Part shown: one piece after another, positions 25,823-36,588 of the stretch
Layout: every line of letters begins with the position of its first letter
Position numbering within the stretch: position 1 is the stretch's first letter
Program-made: the position numbers and the translations under genes
Assembly (NCBI GenBank): GCA_946482545.1
Contig: CAMLRX010000004.1
Span: forward strand, 1-62,737
DNA: 62,737 nucleotides
Origin: an uncultured Flavihumibacter sp.
GTDB taxonomy: Bacteria > Bacteroidota > Bacteroidia > Chitinophagales > Chitinophagaceae
Direction of reading: 5' to 3'
The notes under the pieces: model-generated
What the model was told of the DNA's origin: nothing
What the model saw: only the letters and a program-made list of their open reading frames with translations
The model's database searches: none

Positions 25823-26701
25823 TTATGATGCGTTCTTGTAATAGCTTTCCACGTATTCGCTGGGTGCCTGGCCTACGATGCTCTTGAACACGCGGTTGAA
25901 ATTGGTGATGCTGTTAAACCCGCAGTTGTAAGCAATGGTGGAAATGCTGTCGAATCCACCATCGGTGAGCTTTTTGCAGGCTTCGTTGATACGAACTTCG
26001 TTGAGGAAGGAAACGAAAGTATGCAGCGTACGTTTTTTGAAATACCGGCAGAAGGCCTGCGGGGTCATGTGCGCTTGTTTGGCCACATCTTCCAGCGTGA
26101 TGGGCTGCGCGTAATTGGTCATAATGAAGTGATAGATATTGCTGAGGCGGATGCCTTCATGTTCACTTACACTGGAGAGTTCGGTTACAGTGGCCAGTTC
26201 TTTCACATCCGGGATAGCGGCGAATTTTTTCAGTATCTCCACAAAAAGCAGGAACTGTTCTATACCCGAGGCTTCGCTGAGCTGGTTCATTTTGTGGCCG
26301 ATATCCGCTACATATTGTTCTGGAATGCTGAACCCACTGCGGTGCTTTTGAAGAAAGGTCCGGATCGATTTCAATTCTGAAAGCTCAAAAAGGTATTGAA
26401 GTTTCCCGTTTGGATTAAAGAATATGGTGAGCGCCTGCACTTTCTTTTTGCTTTTCGCATTAAAATAAATAGGGTCGCTTTTAAATACATGTGGCTGGTT
26501 GGCACCGATGCAATAGATTTCGTTGGATCGGAAAGGATACATGTTATTGTCTACCACCAGCGTCCCTTCTCCCTTCTGTATCCATGTCAACTGCATTTCA
26601 TCGTGGCGGTGCAGGTGCTGGTAGAAAAAAGGAAGCACATCTTTTTGAACGATGATGTTCTTTTCTCCCGGAACGGGAAGGGTGAATTGAAGGACTTTCA
26701 T
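25823..26701 (-). CDS. AraC-family transcriptional regulator with cupin sensor domain
   Basis: The 292-residue protein has an N-terminal cupin-like sugar-sensing domain (about 10-150, with HLHRHDEMQL near the start) and a C-terminal double helix-turn-helix at about 190-288. The latter carries ITLEDVAKQAHMTPQAFCRYFKKRT and ISTIAYNCGFNSITNFNRVFK (each split over the two helix-turn-helix units). It is divergent from the zinc alcohol dehydrogenase gene across a 326-bp region that has three GTATTTTAAC copies. Regulators of this type usually bind paired sites of this kind and respond to a sugar or sugar acid. It likely controls the dehydrogenase and itself; control of the SusCD locus that converges on it is possible but not shown. 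Confidence 0.92.
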   Translation of the reverse strand: MKVLQFTLPVPGEKNIIVQKDVLPFFYQHLHRHDEMQLTWIQKGEGTLVVDNNMYPFRSNEIYCIGANQPHVFKSDPIYFNAKSKKKVQALTIFFNPNGKLQYLFELSELKSIRTFLQKHRSGFSIPEQYVADIGHKMNQLSEASGIEQFLLFVEILKKFAAIPDVKELATVTELSSVSEHEGIRLSNIYHFIMTNYAQPITLEDVAKQAHMTPQAFCRYFKKRTLHTFVSFLNEVRINEACKKLTDGGFDSISTIAYNCGFNSITNFNRVFKSIVGQAPSEYVESYYKNAS

Positions 26702-26799
26702 AACAGTTTATTTTGGCTGGTGAAACTGACTGATAACATCTCCAAATTAATTTATTTATACAATATTAGCTTTTAGGTGTGAAAAATGGGTAAAATAAG

Positions 26800-26890
26800 G
26801 TTAAAATACTGCTAGTAGACTATTTTTATCCCTCAGTATTTTAACGGATAATGTTCCCGTTTTTTGGCTATTTATTCCCGGTATTTTAAC
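26800..26890. promoter_or_regulatory. Three GTATTTTAAC operator-like sites between araC-type gene and dehydrogenase
   Basis: GTTAAAATACTG at 26800-26811 is the exact reverse complement of CAGTATTTTAAC at 26834-26845. A third copy, CGGTATTTTAAC, lies at 26879-26890 in direct orientation (11 of 12 bases). Two inverted copies plus one direct copy in the divergent region is the layout expected for AraC-type operators with a looping option. The third copy ends 30 bp upstream of a TACATTTG -7 box, the normal place for activation. Binding by the adjacent AraC protein is inferred. Confidence 0.65.
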
Positions 26891-26919
26891 ATCACCCACT
26901 TTTTTTTGTATGCGGCAGC

Positions 26920-26927
26920 TACATTTG
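26920..26927 (+). promoter_or_regulatory. Candidate -7 box for the alcohol dehydrogenase gene
   Basis: TACATTTG is an exact match to the Bacteroidota -7 consensus TAnnTTTG, about 100 bp before the start codon. No TTTG lies 19-21 bp upstream (the nearest, 26905-26908, is only 11 bp away), so the promoter would be weak without an activator. That agrees with control from the nearby GTATTTTAAC sites. Confidence 0.5.
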
Positions 26928-27027
26928 TGGAACCTGTTGGTGCAGGATGGCATTAACGGGTACCATAAATAGTTTTATCGTTGCGTTTGCCTGACGAAGA
27001 ACGATTGTCGGTGAAAAACGAGTAATC

Positions 27028-28035
27028 ATGAAAGTTTTATATTGTACTACGCCAGGAAAGTTTGATTATGATGAAAAGGATAAGCCGGAGGTTGCACCGG
27101 GTTACTCCTTATTAAATGTGAAGCGTGTGGGAATCTGCGGCACGGATCTTCACGCTTATGAAGGTACTCAGCCCTTCTTCAGTTACCCCCGCATTCTGGG
27201 GCATGAACTGGCCTGCACATTTGTAGCAGGAGCCGACGGCTTTGAACCGGGGGAAGCGGTCACGATTATTCCATATTTCAACTGCGGTACCTGTGTGGCC
27301 TGCAGGCGCGGGAAAGGCAACTGCTGTACGAAGATGCAGGTTTGCGGCGTGCACCTTGACGGTGGAATGGCGGAATACCTGCTTGTGCCGGACGATAAAC
27401 TCGTGCATGGCAACGGACTGTCGCTGGATGAACTCGCGCTCGTGGAGCCGCTGGCTATCGCCTTGCATGGTGTAAAACGTGCGGCCGTGGAAGCAGGAGA
27501 GTGGGTGCTGGTTATGGGAGCAGGTCCTATAGGAATTGGTATCATTGAATTTGCCCGGATGTACGGTGGAAATGTAGTGGTGGCCGATGTGAACGAGGAT
27601 CGCCTGGAATGGTGCAGGAAAAACCTGGGTGTTCAGCATACGATTAATCCGGCTGCAGAGGAACTGACTGATAAACTCGGGGCATTAACCAATGGTGAAA
27701 TGGCCACCGTTGTAATTGATGCCACCGGAAGCAACCGCGCCATCCACAATGGATTTCCGTGCATGGCACATGGCGCAAGGTACGTGCTGGTGGGATTGCA
27801 GAAAGAGGCCATCAGTTTCAGTCATCCGGAGTTTCATAAGCGGGAGAGTACCCTGATGAGCAGCAGGAATGCGACCAGGGAAGATTTTGAAGAAGTGATC
27901 GACGCCATGAAGCAGCAAAAGATACAGCCGCTGAAATGGGTAACGCACAGGGTGAATGCAGATGAAATCGCAAAAGAATTTCCAGGTTGGCTTGATCCCA
28001 AAAATAAAGTGATCAAGGCATTGACGAATTGGTAG
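27028..28035 (+). CDS. Zinc-dependent MDR alcohol/polyol dehydrogenase
   Basis: The 335-residue protein is a medium-chain dehydrogenase. The catalytic zinc ligands are C37 (GICGTD) and H59-E60 (GHE), and the structural zinc loop has C86, C89, C92 and C100. The NAD(P) Rossmann motif GAGPIGIG lies near 165. This pattern matches sorbitol/L-threonine/L-galactonate-type dehydrogenases acting on polyols or sugar acids. No pathway partners are adjacent, so the substrate is open; L-arabinose-derived or galactonate-type acids are guesses. It is divergent from the AraC regulator, so induction by a sugar signal is likely. It converges on the kdp-linked histidine kinase with a 19-bp gap and no obvious terminator. 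Confidence 0.85.
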   Translation: MKVLYCTTPGKFDYDEKDKPEVAPGYSLLNVKRVGICGTDLHAYEGTQPFFSYPRILGHELACTFVAGADGFEPGEAVTIIPYFNCGTCVACRRGKGNCCTKMQVCGVHLDGGMAEYLLVPDDKLVHGNGLSLDELALVEPLAIALHGVKRAAVEAGEWVLVMGAGPIGIGIIEFARMYGGNVVVADVNEDRLEWCRKNLGVQHTINPAAEELTDKLGALTNGEMATVVIDATGSNRAIHNGFPCMAHGARYVLVGLQKEAISFSHPEFHKRESTLMSSRNATREDFEEVIDAMKQQKIQPLKWVTHRVNADEIAKEFPGWLDPKNKVIKALTNW

Positions 28036-28054
28036 GCTGAAGGATTGATGTTCC

Positions 28055-29749
28055 TCAGGCAACCGGTACAGAGAAGCCAAAAATACTGCCTTCACCTGGA
28101 CTGCTTTCCGCCCATACGCTGCCGCCCTGGGCTTCCATGAACTCTTTGGAGATGGATAAGCCCAGTCCTGTACCCGTTTTTTCCTGTGAACCTGGTACTT
28201 TAAAATACCGGTCGAACAATCGGGGCAGGTACCTGGAATCAATACCCATTCCCTGGTCCTTAACGGTGAAGATGACCCGGTTTTCCTGGAGGGAAGTGGT
28301 AATATCCACCGTGGTGTGCCCGGGCGCGTACTTGACGGCGTTCGACAAAAAATTTGTGAGTACCCAGGCTGTTTTTTCGGGATCAGCGAAGATGCGCCGG
28401 TCGTGGTGAAAGTAATGCTTTTGAAAACTGATGCCTTTCTGCTGCGCGAGGAACTGTACGGCTGAAATGGCTTCGTCGAGGATACTTTCCGGCGCAACGG
28501 GTTGAAGTTTCAATTGAATATGGCCGGTTTCCACCTGGCTCATATTCAGTAGTTCACCTGTGATCCGGAGTAAGCGGTTGGCATCGTCATGGATACTTTT
28601 TACAAGGTCCTCCTGTTCTTTGTTGATGGTGCCGATGCGGTTATCGGTGAGCAGTTGCGCGCTCATTTTAATGGAGGCGATAGGTGTTTTCAGTTCATGG
28701 GAAATGGTGGCGATGAAATTGGTCTTCGCCTCGTTCAGTTCATGAAACGGGGTGATGTTTCTCAGTACGATCACCTGGCCAATTGTTTTTTCATTGTTGG
28801 TGACGCTGAAGGTATCCGGCTGAAAATAGCTCTCTTTGTTGTTCGCGAATATCTTGAGTTCCTTTCCTTTTGGATGCTCCTGGAGCAATGTTCGCATGAG
28901 GTCGTTTTTCAACGCGATATCCGGGGCGTATTTTCCGGTGATATCGGCTTCCTTCAAACCGAGTAATCCTTCCGATACTTTGTTGAGAAAAAGCACACGC
29001 ATATTTTCATCCAGGCCGATGATGCCATCGTTCAGTTGGTTGATGATGGTTTCAATCCTGCTCTTTTCGAATTTGATCCTGGCCAGGTTGCTGTGTTCAT
29101 ATTCGTCCAGTTTTTCGGCCATGGTATTGAAGGCATTGGCCAGGTCGCCGAACTCATCTTTTTGCTGGAGGTGGATGCGCTTCGAATAATCCTTGTTCAC
29201 AATGGCGCTGATGCCATCCGAAAGCGCTTTCACCGGTGCGCTGATCACGTTGGGGAAATTCACTGCCAGCGTGAAGGCCAGCAATACCAGCACAGCGAAA
29301 ATGATCATCAGCCAGGTGCTGAATTTTTCAGCGTTGTGTTCCGTAGCCAGGTTCTTCCGGAAAATAGCGTTCTGGTTCACTTTGTTGATGTTCACCAACG
29401 CGTTCCGGATAATGGCCTTGAGTGAATCCGTGGAGTTGCCGCGCACGAACAGCCCTTCGTAAGCCATTCTGAGCTCCGCCGTAAAACTGGCTTCTCCGGG
29501 TTCGGTGATGTTGGCGAGTTGTCCGGACAGGCTTTCTTCAAAAACTTTCCGTGCGGTACTATCCTGCGGCAGCGCTTCCAGTGCATACAACATGTTGGTA
29601 TTGTACACCAGTGTCTCGTAGTTGTTTTCCAATACCTGTTCAGCATCGTTTTTGAGTTGCCGGATGGAAATAATGCCCAGGATACCCGAGATCAGGATCG
29701 CGATAAAGAGGAAGCCGGTTCCCAGACTGAGTTTTGTTTTGAGGCGCAT
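28055..29749 (-). CDS. HAMP/PAS sensor histidine kinase of the kdp locus
   Basis: The 564-residue protein has TM1 at about 9-29, a periplasmic part at about 30-143, TM2 at about 145-165, a HAMP domain to about 220, a PAS-like domain at about 233-335, HisKA with the phosphoacceptor H351 in ISHELKTP, and a HATPase with DQGMGIDSRYLPRLFDRYF and GLGLS. Its start is one base after the TGA of the KdpD sensor gene (TGATATG), showing translational coupling. I infer that these two proteins together replace the single KdpD of proteobacteria: one carries the KdpD/Usp cytoplasmic sensor, this one the membrane kinase. The likely partner is the NtrC-type regulator at 37128-38465. The periplasmic domain is not the KdpD four-helix membrane type. 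Confidence 0.9.
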   Translation of the reverse strand: MRLKTKLSLGTGFLFIAILISGILGIISIRQLKNDAEQVLENNYETLVYNTNMLYALEALPQDSTARKVFEESLSGQLANITEPGEASFTAELRMAYEGLFVRGNSTDSLKAIIRNALVNINKVNQNAIFRKNLATEHNAEKFSTWLMIIFAVLVLLAFTLAVNFPNVISAPVKALSDGISAIVNKDYSKRIHLQQKDEFGDLANAFNTMAEKLDEYEHSNLARIKFEKSRIETIINQLNDGIIGLDENMRVLFLNKVSEGLLGLKEADITGKYAPDIALKNDLMRTLLQEHPKGKELKIFANNKESYFQPDTFSVTNNEKTIGQVIVLRNITPFHELNEAKTNFIATISHELKTPIASIKMSAQLLTDNRIGTINKEQEDLVKSIHDDANRLLRITGELLNMSQVETGHIQLKLQPVAPESILDEAISAVQFLAQQKGISFQKHYFHHDRRIFADPEKTAWVLTNFLSNAVKYAPGHTTVDITTSLQENRVIFTVKDQGMGIDSRYLPRLFDRYFKVPGSQEKTGTGLGLSISKEFMEAQGGSVWAESSPGEGSIFGFSVPVA

Positions 29750-29750
29750 A

Positions 29751-30875
29751 TCAGGATAAAATTACGATGTCGGTATCTGATTGGGATAATTTATTCAGCA
29801 ACTGGTTGAATACTGCTGTACTCAGGATAATGCCCAACAGGTTGAAATGAGGTTTCCCGATACAGATGGTGGTGATATTTTTTTCTTCAGCCACAGCGAT
29901 GATGGCTTTGGCGATGTTGTCGGCTTTCACTTTCACTACCTCTCCTCCCAATTCCGTGGCCAGTTTAAGGTTGTTAATGAGGTGCCGCTGCGCGGCGAGT
30001 CCGATACGGTCGCTGTTTTCTTTTGGTGTCTGAACATAAAGGAGGTACCACTTTGAATGGTAATAGGCCGCGAGCCTGGCAGTTTTCCGGATCACTTTTT
30101 TGGCGGTATCGTGGTTGGTGCTGATGCAGGCCAGGAAACGTTCACTGCGCAATTGGGCGGAACGGGGCAGCTCGGTTTCTATCTTCCGCTCTACCTGTGT
30201 GGCCACTTCTTTCAGGGCGAGTTCCCTTAACTGGAGGATCTTTTCGGGCTGGAAGAAATTATTCAGGGCGATACTGATTTTTTCGGGCGCGTAAATCTTT
30301 CCTTCTTTCAGTCTTGTAATCAGTTCATCCGCGGTGAGGTCGATGTTCACCACTTCATCGGCCTGCTGTAATACGGTATCGGGAATACGTTCCGAAACCT
30401 GCACGCCCGTGATGTTTTTGATTTCTTCCTGTAAGCCATCAATATGCTGGATGTTCACAGCGCTGATCACGTTGATGCCCGCGTCCAGTATTTCCATCAC
30501 ATCCTGCCATCTTTTTTCATTTTTGCTGCCTTCTATATTGCTGTGGGCCAGTTCATCTACGATCACCACTTCAGGGTGAAGGTTCAGGATGGCCTGGAGG
30601 TCCATTTCCTCCAGGTCTTTTCCTTTGTAAAACAGGTGCCTTCTTGGGATTTCTGGCAATCCTTCCAGCAGCGCGTGTGTTTCTGCACGGTTATGCGTTT
30701 CAACATATCCGATCTTCACGTCCACACCATTTCTCAGGAGGGTGCGCGCCTCTTGCAGCATACGGTAGGTTTTGCCTACCCCGGCGCTCATGCCGATGTA
30801 TATTTTGAACTTGCCGCGCCGCGACTGGCGGATCAGTTCCAGGAAATGTTGCGCGGATGTTTCTTTTGAAGGCAT
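29751..30875 (-). CDS. kdpD: KdpD N-terminal sensor domain protein (no kinase domain)
   Basis: The 374 residues cover only the cytoplasmic N-terminal part of KdpD: a Walker A motif GMSAGVGKT (28-36), the VDELAHSN motif of the KdpD domain, LLEGLPEIPRR, and a C-terminal Usp-like domain at about 245-374 (ACISTNHDTAKKVIRKTARLA onward, split by a loop). There is no membrane segment, HisKA or HATPase. In proteobacterial KdpD this part binds nucleotides and senses K+ status. The histidine kinase follows after one base. It is not a decayed gene: both ends are clean and this split is common in Bacteroidota kdp loci. The gap to the porin gene is 59 bp. Confidence 0.92.
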   Translation of the reverse strand: MPSKETSAQHFLELIRQSRRGKFKIYIGMSAGVGKTYRMLQEARTLLRNGVDVKIGYVETHNRAETHALLEGLPEIPRRHLFYKGKDLEEMDLQAILNLHPEVVIVDELAHSNIEGSKNEKRWQDVMEILDAGINVISAVNIQHIDGLQEEIKNITGVQVSERIPDTVLQQADEVVNIDLTADELITRLKEGKIYAPEKISIALNNFFQPEKILQLRELALKEVATQVERKIETELPRSAQLRSERFLACISTNHDTAKKVIRKTARLAAYYHSKWYLLYVQTPKENSDRIGLAAQRHLINNLKLATELGGEVVKVKADNIAKAIIAVAEEKNITTICIGKPHFNLLGIILSTAVFNQLLNKLSQSDTDIVILS

Positions 30876-30934
30876 TGTACTGTTGTGAATAATGAAGTAT
30901 AAATGGTTGTTGCCGGAAATAAGTTTGCTGATCG

Positions 30935-32002
30935 TCAGAATGCTATTGCAATGCTGAAGTTGACCATTCCGTTCCCCGAAACCGGTTCACCTTTCCGCTC
31001 AAATATTTCATCCTTCGAAGAGAAGGCGCGTCCTTCTAAACGGACCATAGCATCAGGCATTGGTGAAAAATCCAACCCCAGCGAATAACCAAAGGTCTGA
31101 AAGCCATTTGGCGTGCTGGTGGCAATGATCACGCCATTCGGGTCCGAATAGTATTCACCTCTTGCATTCACACTCCATTTTTCGTTTACGGCATACCGCG
31201 CGATGAGTACCGGAGCATACCATATATAGAAATCATTGCTGCTTTTTGATCGTTGCTGCACACCAATATCAAAGCCGGTGGTAAAGCTTGTTTTACCTTT
31301 TGTTACCACGGCGTAAAGGTTGTGAAAATAACGCATCAGCCGTGTGTCGTCGGGTTGATCGGTCCCGATAAATGTACTGTAGTTGAGTGTTGTATTGGTA
31401 CTTGGTTTGAATTGCACCTGAGTACCGAAGCTCATCAACGAATTGCCTTCCACTCTTTGTATGCGTTGCCATCCGTTCAGTGCGAGGGCGCTGAGGAACC
31501 ATTTTCCATTCGGGGTATTGTAGCTGATTTTAGCGCCGCTTTCATAATAGGGTGAGTTTTCAGCAAGGATACTTCTGGTAAGCGTTGGACAATCTTTCGA
31601 AATGGCGCTTTCAAAACCAATGTGGGAGGGGAATATGCCCGCGTCAAGCCATAGGTCTCTTTTGTCTGAGAGTTTTAGACCGGCATTGGCTTCGAATACA
31701 TTTTTCAACACGCCAGGTTCCGCGGCATAATTGGCGTTCATATAAGTTCCGGCGGCCAGCGCAATGTTGGCCCTGACTTTATTCGTCTGATAACTGGCTT
31801 TCAGGAAAGCGAGATTGATGTTGAATTCGTTATGCCTGTTGTGGCTGTAAAGAAAGGATGGTTTGGTATTGGAAGAGGGCTTGTTAAAATCGTAACCATA
31901 ATAGGCTTCCACATAACCGGTTATTGAAAACCTGTCTGTGGAATCCTGGGCGCAAAGGGCACTGCCGGTAAGAAGGCAGGCGCTGAAAAGAAATGTTCTC
32001 AT
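30935..32002 (-). CDS. Outer membrane beta-barrel protein (BBP2/OmpL-like porin) of the kdp operon
   Basis: The 355-residue product has a signal peptide ending at ALCAQD and then FSITGYVEAYYGYDFNKP, typical of putative beta-barrel porin-2 proteins. The rest is alternating beta strands, and the last residues (NFSIAIAF) form a normal barrel end. It lies 12 bp downstream of kdpC and 59 bp before kdpD, so it is part of the operon. A role in letting K+ through the outer membrane under potassium limitation is an inference from position. No selectivity residues can be named from sequence. Confidence 0.82.
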   Translation of the reverse strand: MRTFLFSACLLTGSALCAQDSTDRFSITGYVEAYYGYDFNKPSSNTKPSFLYSHNRHNEFNINLAFLKASYQTNKVRANIALAAGTYMNANYAAEPGVLKNVFEANAGLKLSDKRDLWLDAGIFPSHIGFESAISKDCPTLTRSILAENSPYYESGAKISYNTPNGKWFLSALALNGWQRIQRVEGNSLMSFGTQVQFKPSTNTTLNYSTFIGTDQPDDTRLMRYFHNLYAVVTKGKTSFTTGFDIGVQQRSKSSNDFYIWYAPVLIARYAVNEKWSVNARGEYYSDPNGVIIATSTPNGFQTFGYSLGLDFSPMPDAMVRLEGRAFSSKDEIFERKGEPVSGNGMVNFSIAIAF

Positions 32003-32014
32003 TTTGGGATTTAT

Positions 32015-32578
32015 TTATTGAATTTGATCCAGGGCGATGTTGAGTTGTAATACATTGATAGTGCTAGTGCCGAACAGGTTGAATAACGGCCCCTCCGTAT
32101 GTTTTTTCACGAGCGCCGTGATGGTCTTTTCCGGGAGACCTCTCGCTGTTGCCACTCTTTTTACCTGTACCATGGCTGATGCCGGGGAAATATGGGGATC
32201 CAGTCCGCTTCCGGACGCGGTTACCAGTTCCGAAGGAATCTCATTCACGCTGATACCAGGATTGTGCGCAAGGAATGTATCGATTCTTTCCTGCACTGTT
32301 TTCAGGTAATCGGGAGTCGATGGTCCTTTGTTGGAACCGCCTGAACCAGCCGCGTTGTAATTTACGGCTGAAGGCCTTCCGTGGAAGTACCGATCCTGCG
32401 TGAATTGTTGGCCGATGTTGGCATAGCCAATTGTTTTGCCGTTTTTTTGAACTGTCTCGCCATCGCCTTTCCCTGGAGCCAGTTTTGCGATCCCGGCGAT
32501 CAGCAGGGGATAAAGTACGGAGCAAATAAGGAGGAGTACGATGGTTAATTTTATGGAGGGAAGCAAATACTTTTTCAT
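32015..32578 (-). CDS. kdpC: KdpC, K+-transporting ATPase subunit C
   Basis: The 187-residue protein has one N-terminal membrane helix (about 10-30) with LLICSVLYPLLIAGIAKL, then a periplasmic domain. Motifs AVNYNAAGSGGSNKGPST and LVTASGSGLDPHISPASA are strongly conserved in KdpC and allow a firm call. KdpC stabilises the KdpFABC complex in the inner membrane and helps ATP-driven K+ uptake. It lies 18 bp after kdpB and 12 bp before the porin gene. Confidence 0.97.
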   Translation of the reverse strand: MKKYLLPSIKLTIVLLLICSVLYPLLIAGIAKLAPGKGDGETVQKNGKTIGYANIGQQFTQDRYFHGRPSAVNYNAAGSGGSNKGPSTPDYLKTVQERIDTFLAHNPGISVNEIPSELVTASGSGLDPHISPASAMVQVKRVATARGLPEKTITALVKKHTEGPLFNLFGTSTINVLQLNIALDQIQ

Positions 32579-32596
32579 TTGCTGATGTTTGAGGTG

Positions 32597-34645
<2,049 letters not shown>

Positions 34646-34669
34646 GGTGTTATAGTTGAGAAAAGGTGT

Positions 34670-36382
34670 TTAATTCAGTTGGAAAAATTCGGCTATGGGA
34701 CCCAGTGTTAATGCGGGGAAAAATGCCAGTGCCGCAAGGATCATGATCACGGCGTAGGTCATGATACCGAAGGTGGCCGTGTCCGCTTTCAATGTGCCGG
34801 CTGATTCGGGAATGTATTTCTTCTTTGCAAGGAGTCCGGCGATGGCCACCGGTCCGATGATGGGGATGAACCGCCCGAAAAGCATTACCAGTCCGGTACT
34901 TATGTTCCAAAACATATTGTTATCGCCCAGTCCTTCAAACCCGGATCCATTGTTGGCCGAAGCGGAAGTGTATTCATACAGCATTTCTGAAAACCCATGA
35001 CTACCGGGGTTATTCAGCCAGTTCGCCGGTTGCACGGCCCAGTTGATTTGTGGATGATGTACGGCGAAATAAGCAGATAACGCTGTTCCCACCAGCACCA
35101 GGAACGGGTGCAATAACGCGATGAGCGCCGCTATTTTCACTTCTCTGGCTTCTACTTTTCTACCGAGAAACTCCGGTGTTCTTCCCACCATTAAGCCAGA
35201 GATAAACACTGCGATGATGAGGAATATAAAATAGTTCAGCAGCCCAACGCCCTTGCCGCCGTAAAAGCAGTTCGTCATCATACCGAGCATTTGCATGGCG
35301 CCCGAAAGTGGCATGGAACTGTCGTGCATTGAATTGACTGAACCTGTTGATATGATGGTGGTCATCACCTGCCAGTAGGCGGAAGCGGCTACGCCGAAGC
35401 GTACTTCTTTGCCTTCCATAGCAGTGGCATCTGCCAGACCAAGCTGGTGGAAAACAGGATTCCCGTTCAGTTCACTCAGCATGTTCGGAACCATAAAGGT
35501 GAGCATGCCCAGCGTCATTACGCCGAATACCACATAGCCGAGTTTCTTCCGCCTTATGTAGAAGCCGAAGGCGAAAATAAGTGCCATGGGGAGGATCACC
35601 TGGGCGATCACTTCAGCCATATTGGTGCCGTAATTAGGGTTCTCCAGCGGGTGTGCTGAGTTCACGCCAAACCAGCCTCCACCATTGGTGCCAAGGTGTT
35701 TAATCGCGATCATGCCCGCTGCCGGTCCTCTGGACACCTGAACACTATCACCTTCAAGCGTGGTGATGTTGTCTTTGCCTGCAAAGCTTGCGGGCGTACC
35801 GTTGAGTACCAGCACCGTGGCCAGCACAATAGAAAGTGGCAGCAGAATACGGGTGATGGTGCGCGTGAAAAAGAAGTAAAAATTACCCAGTTTTTCAGTG
35901 GTTCTTCCCGCAAATGCACGGAACAATACCGCTACTGCTGCCACACCGGTGGCGGCGGAAACAAATTGAAGGAAGGTGATCACCATCAGTTGGGTAAAAT
36001 AGGTAAGGCCAGATTCGCCCGAGTAGTGCTGGAGGTTACAATTCACCAGGAAGCTGATGGCGGTGTTGAAAGAAAGGTCGGGTGACATACCAGGATTTCC
36101 ATCGGGATTTAACGGGAGTTCTCCCTGGAACAACAACAGAAAGAAGGCATACACCAGCCATGCCAGGTTGATGGAGAGCAGGGCCATCAGTTGTTGCTTC
36201 CAGTTCATTTCCCGGTTCGGATCAATGCCGGAAACACGGTAGATGAGCCGCTCGAAGGGAAGCATGAAATCAGAAATGGTCTTTTCACCGTGGAATACTT
36301 TCGAAATGTATTTACCCAGTGGAAAAGCAATGAGTACGCTCAGGAAAAAACAGAGCAGTACGCCGTATAATTCGGTTTGCAT
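34670..36382 (-). CDS. kdpA: KdpA, K+-binding channel-like subunit
   Basis: The 570-residue membrane protein has about ten hydrophobic segments and the selectivity-filter-like loops characteristic of KdpA: SFLVNCNLQHYSGE, KHLGTNGGGWFGVNSAHPLENP (central part), TNCFYGGKGVG and TSASANNGSGFEGL. Length fits the family. It forms the K+ entry tunnel of the KdpFABC complex. It lies 16 bp after kdpF. Confidence 0.98.
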   Translation of the reverse strand: MQTELYGVLLCFFLSVLIAFPLGKYISKVFHGEKTISDFMLPFERLIYRVSGIDPNREMNWKQQLMALLSINLAWLVYAFFLLLFQGELPLNPDGNPGMSPDLSFNTAISFLVNCNLQHYSGESGLTYFTQLMVITFLQFVSAATGVAAVAVLFRAFAGRTTEKLGNFYFFFTRTITRILLPLSIVLATVLVLNGTPASFAGKDNITTLEGDSVQVSRGPAAGMIAIKHLGTNGGGWFGVNSAHPLENPNYGTNMAEVIAQVILPMALIFAFGFYIRRKKLGYVVFGVMTLGMLTFMVPNMLSELNGNPVFHQLGLADATAMEGKEVRFGVAASAYWQVMTTIISTGSVNSMHDSSMPLSGAMQMLGMMTNCFYGGKGVGLLNYFIFLIIAVFISGLMVGRTPEFLGRKVEAREVKIAALIALLHPFLVLVGTALSAYFAVHHPQINWAVQPANWLNNPGSHGFSEMLYEYTSASANNGSGFEGLGDNNMFWNISTGLVMLFGRFIPIIGPVAIAGLLAKKKYIPESAGTLKADTATFGIMTYAVIMILAALAFFPALTLGPIAEFFQLN

Positions 36383-36398
36383 GTTCGGTGTTTTAAGG

Positions 36399-36479
36399 TT
36401 AGAATTTTTCTGGTTTCAACAACACATAAACCAGGTAGATAAAAACAAGAATGGATACGATCAGGAATACCGTCATCAT
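36399..36479 (-). CDS. kdpF: KdpF, single-helix peptide of the Kdp complex
   Basis: A 26-residue peptide (MMTVFLIVSILVFIYLVYVL and LKPEKF) is one membrane helix ending in the L-x-P-E-K/R-F tail typical of KdpF. The start codon is the first of two ATGs at 36479. It sits 16 bp before kdpA and 16 bp after another tiny membrane peptide gene, in the normal kdpF position. E. coli KdpF has 29 residues and stabilises the complex. Confidence 0.92.
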   Translation of the reverse strand: MMTVFLIVSILVFIYLVYVLLKPEKF

Positions 36480-36495
36480 GGTCTTTGATTTGAGG

Positions 36496-36579
36496 TTAGA
36501 TGTTTTCGAAAAAGCTGATGCATTTGAAGAGGAGCCAGAAGCCCAGCAAACACACGATAAAAAGAATGGTGGTGAGCAT
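36496..36579 (-). CDS. 27-residue single-helix membrane peptide upstream of kdpF
   Basis: The frame from ATG 36579 to TAA 36496 encodes 27 residues: a hydrophobic helix (LTTILFIVCLLGFWLLFKC) and a short ISFFENI tail. It lies 9 bp after the hypothetical gene 36589-36945 and 16 bp before kdpF, all in one direction, so the spacing is that of a real operon gene. Size and topology resemble KdpF but the sequence lacks the PEKF tail. It may be a second accessory peptide of the Kdp complex, or a duplicate that has diverged. I do not recognise a named family. Confidence 0.6.
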   Translation of the reverse strand: MLTTILFIVCLLGFWLLFKCISFFENI

Positions 36580-36588
36580 AAGGTGATT

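Noticed and set aside
29751..30875. Truncated kdpD pseudogene
   Set aside because: The protein ends cleanly after a complete Usp domain and is coupled by one base to the separate kinase gene, so it is a natural split form.
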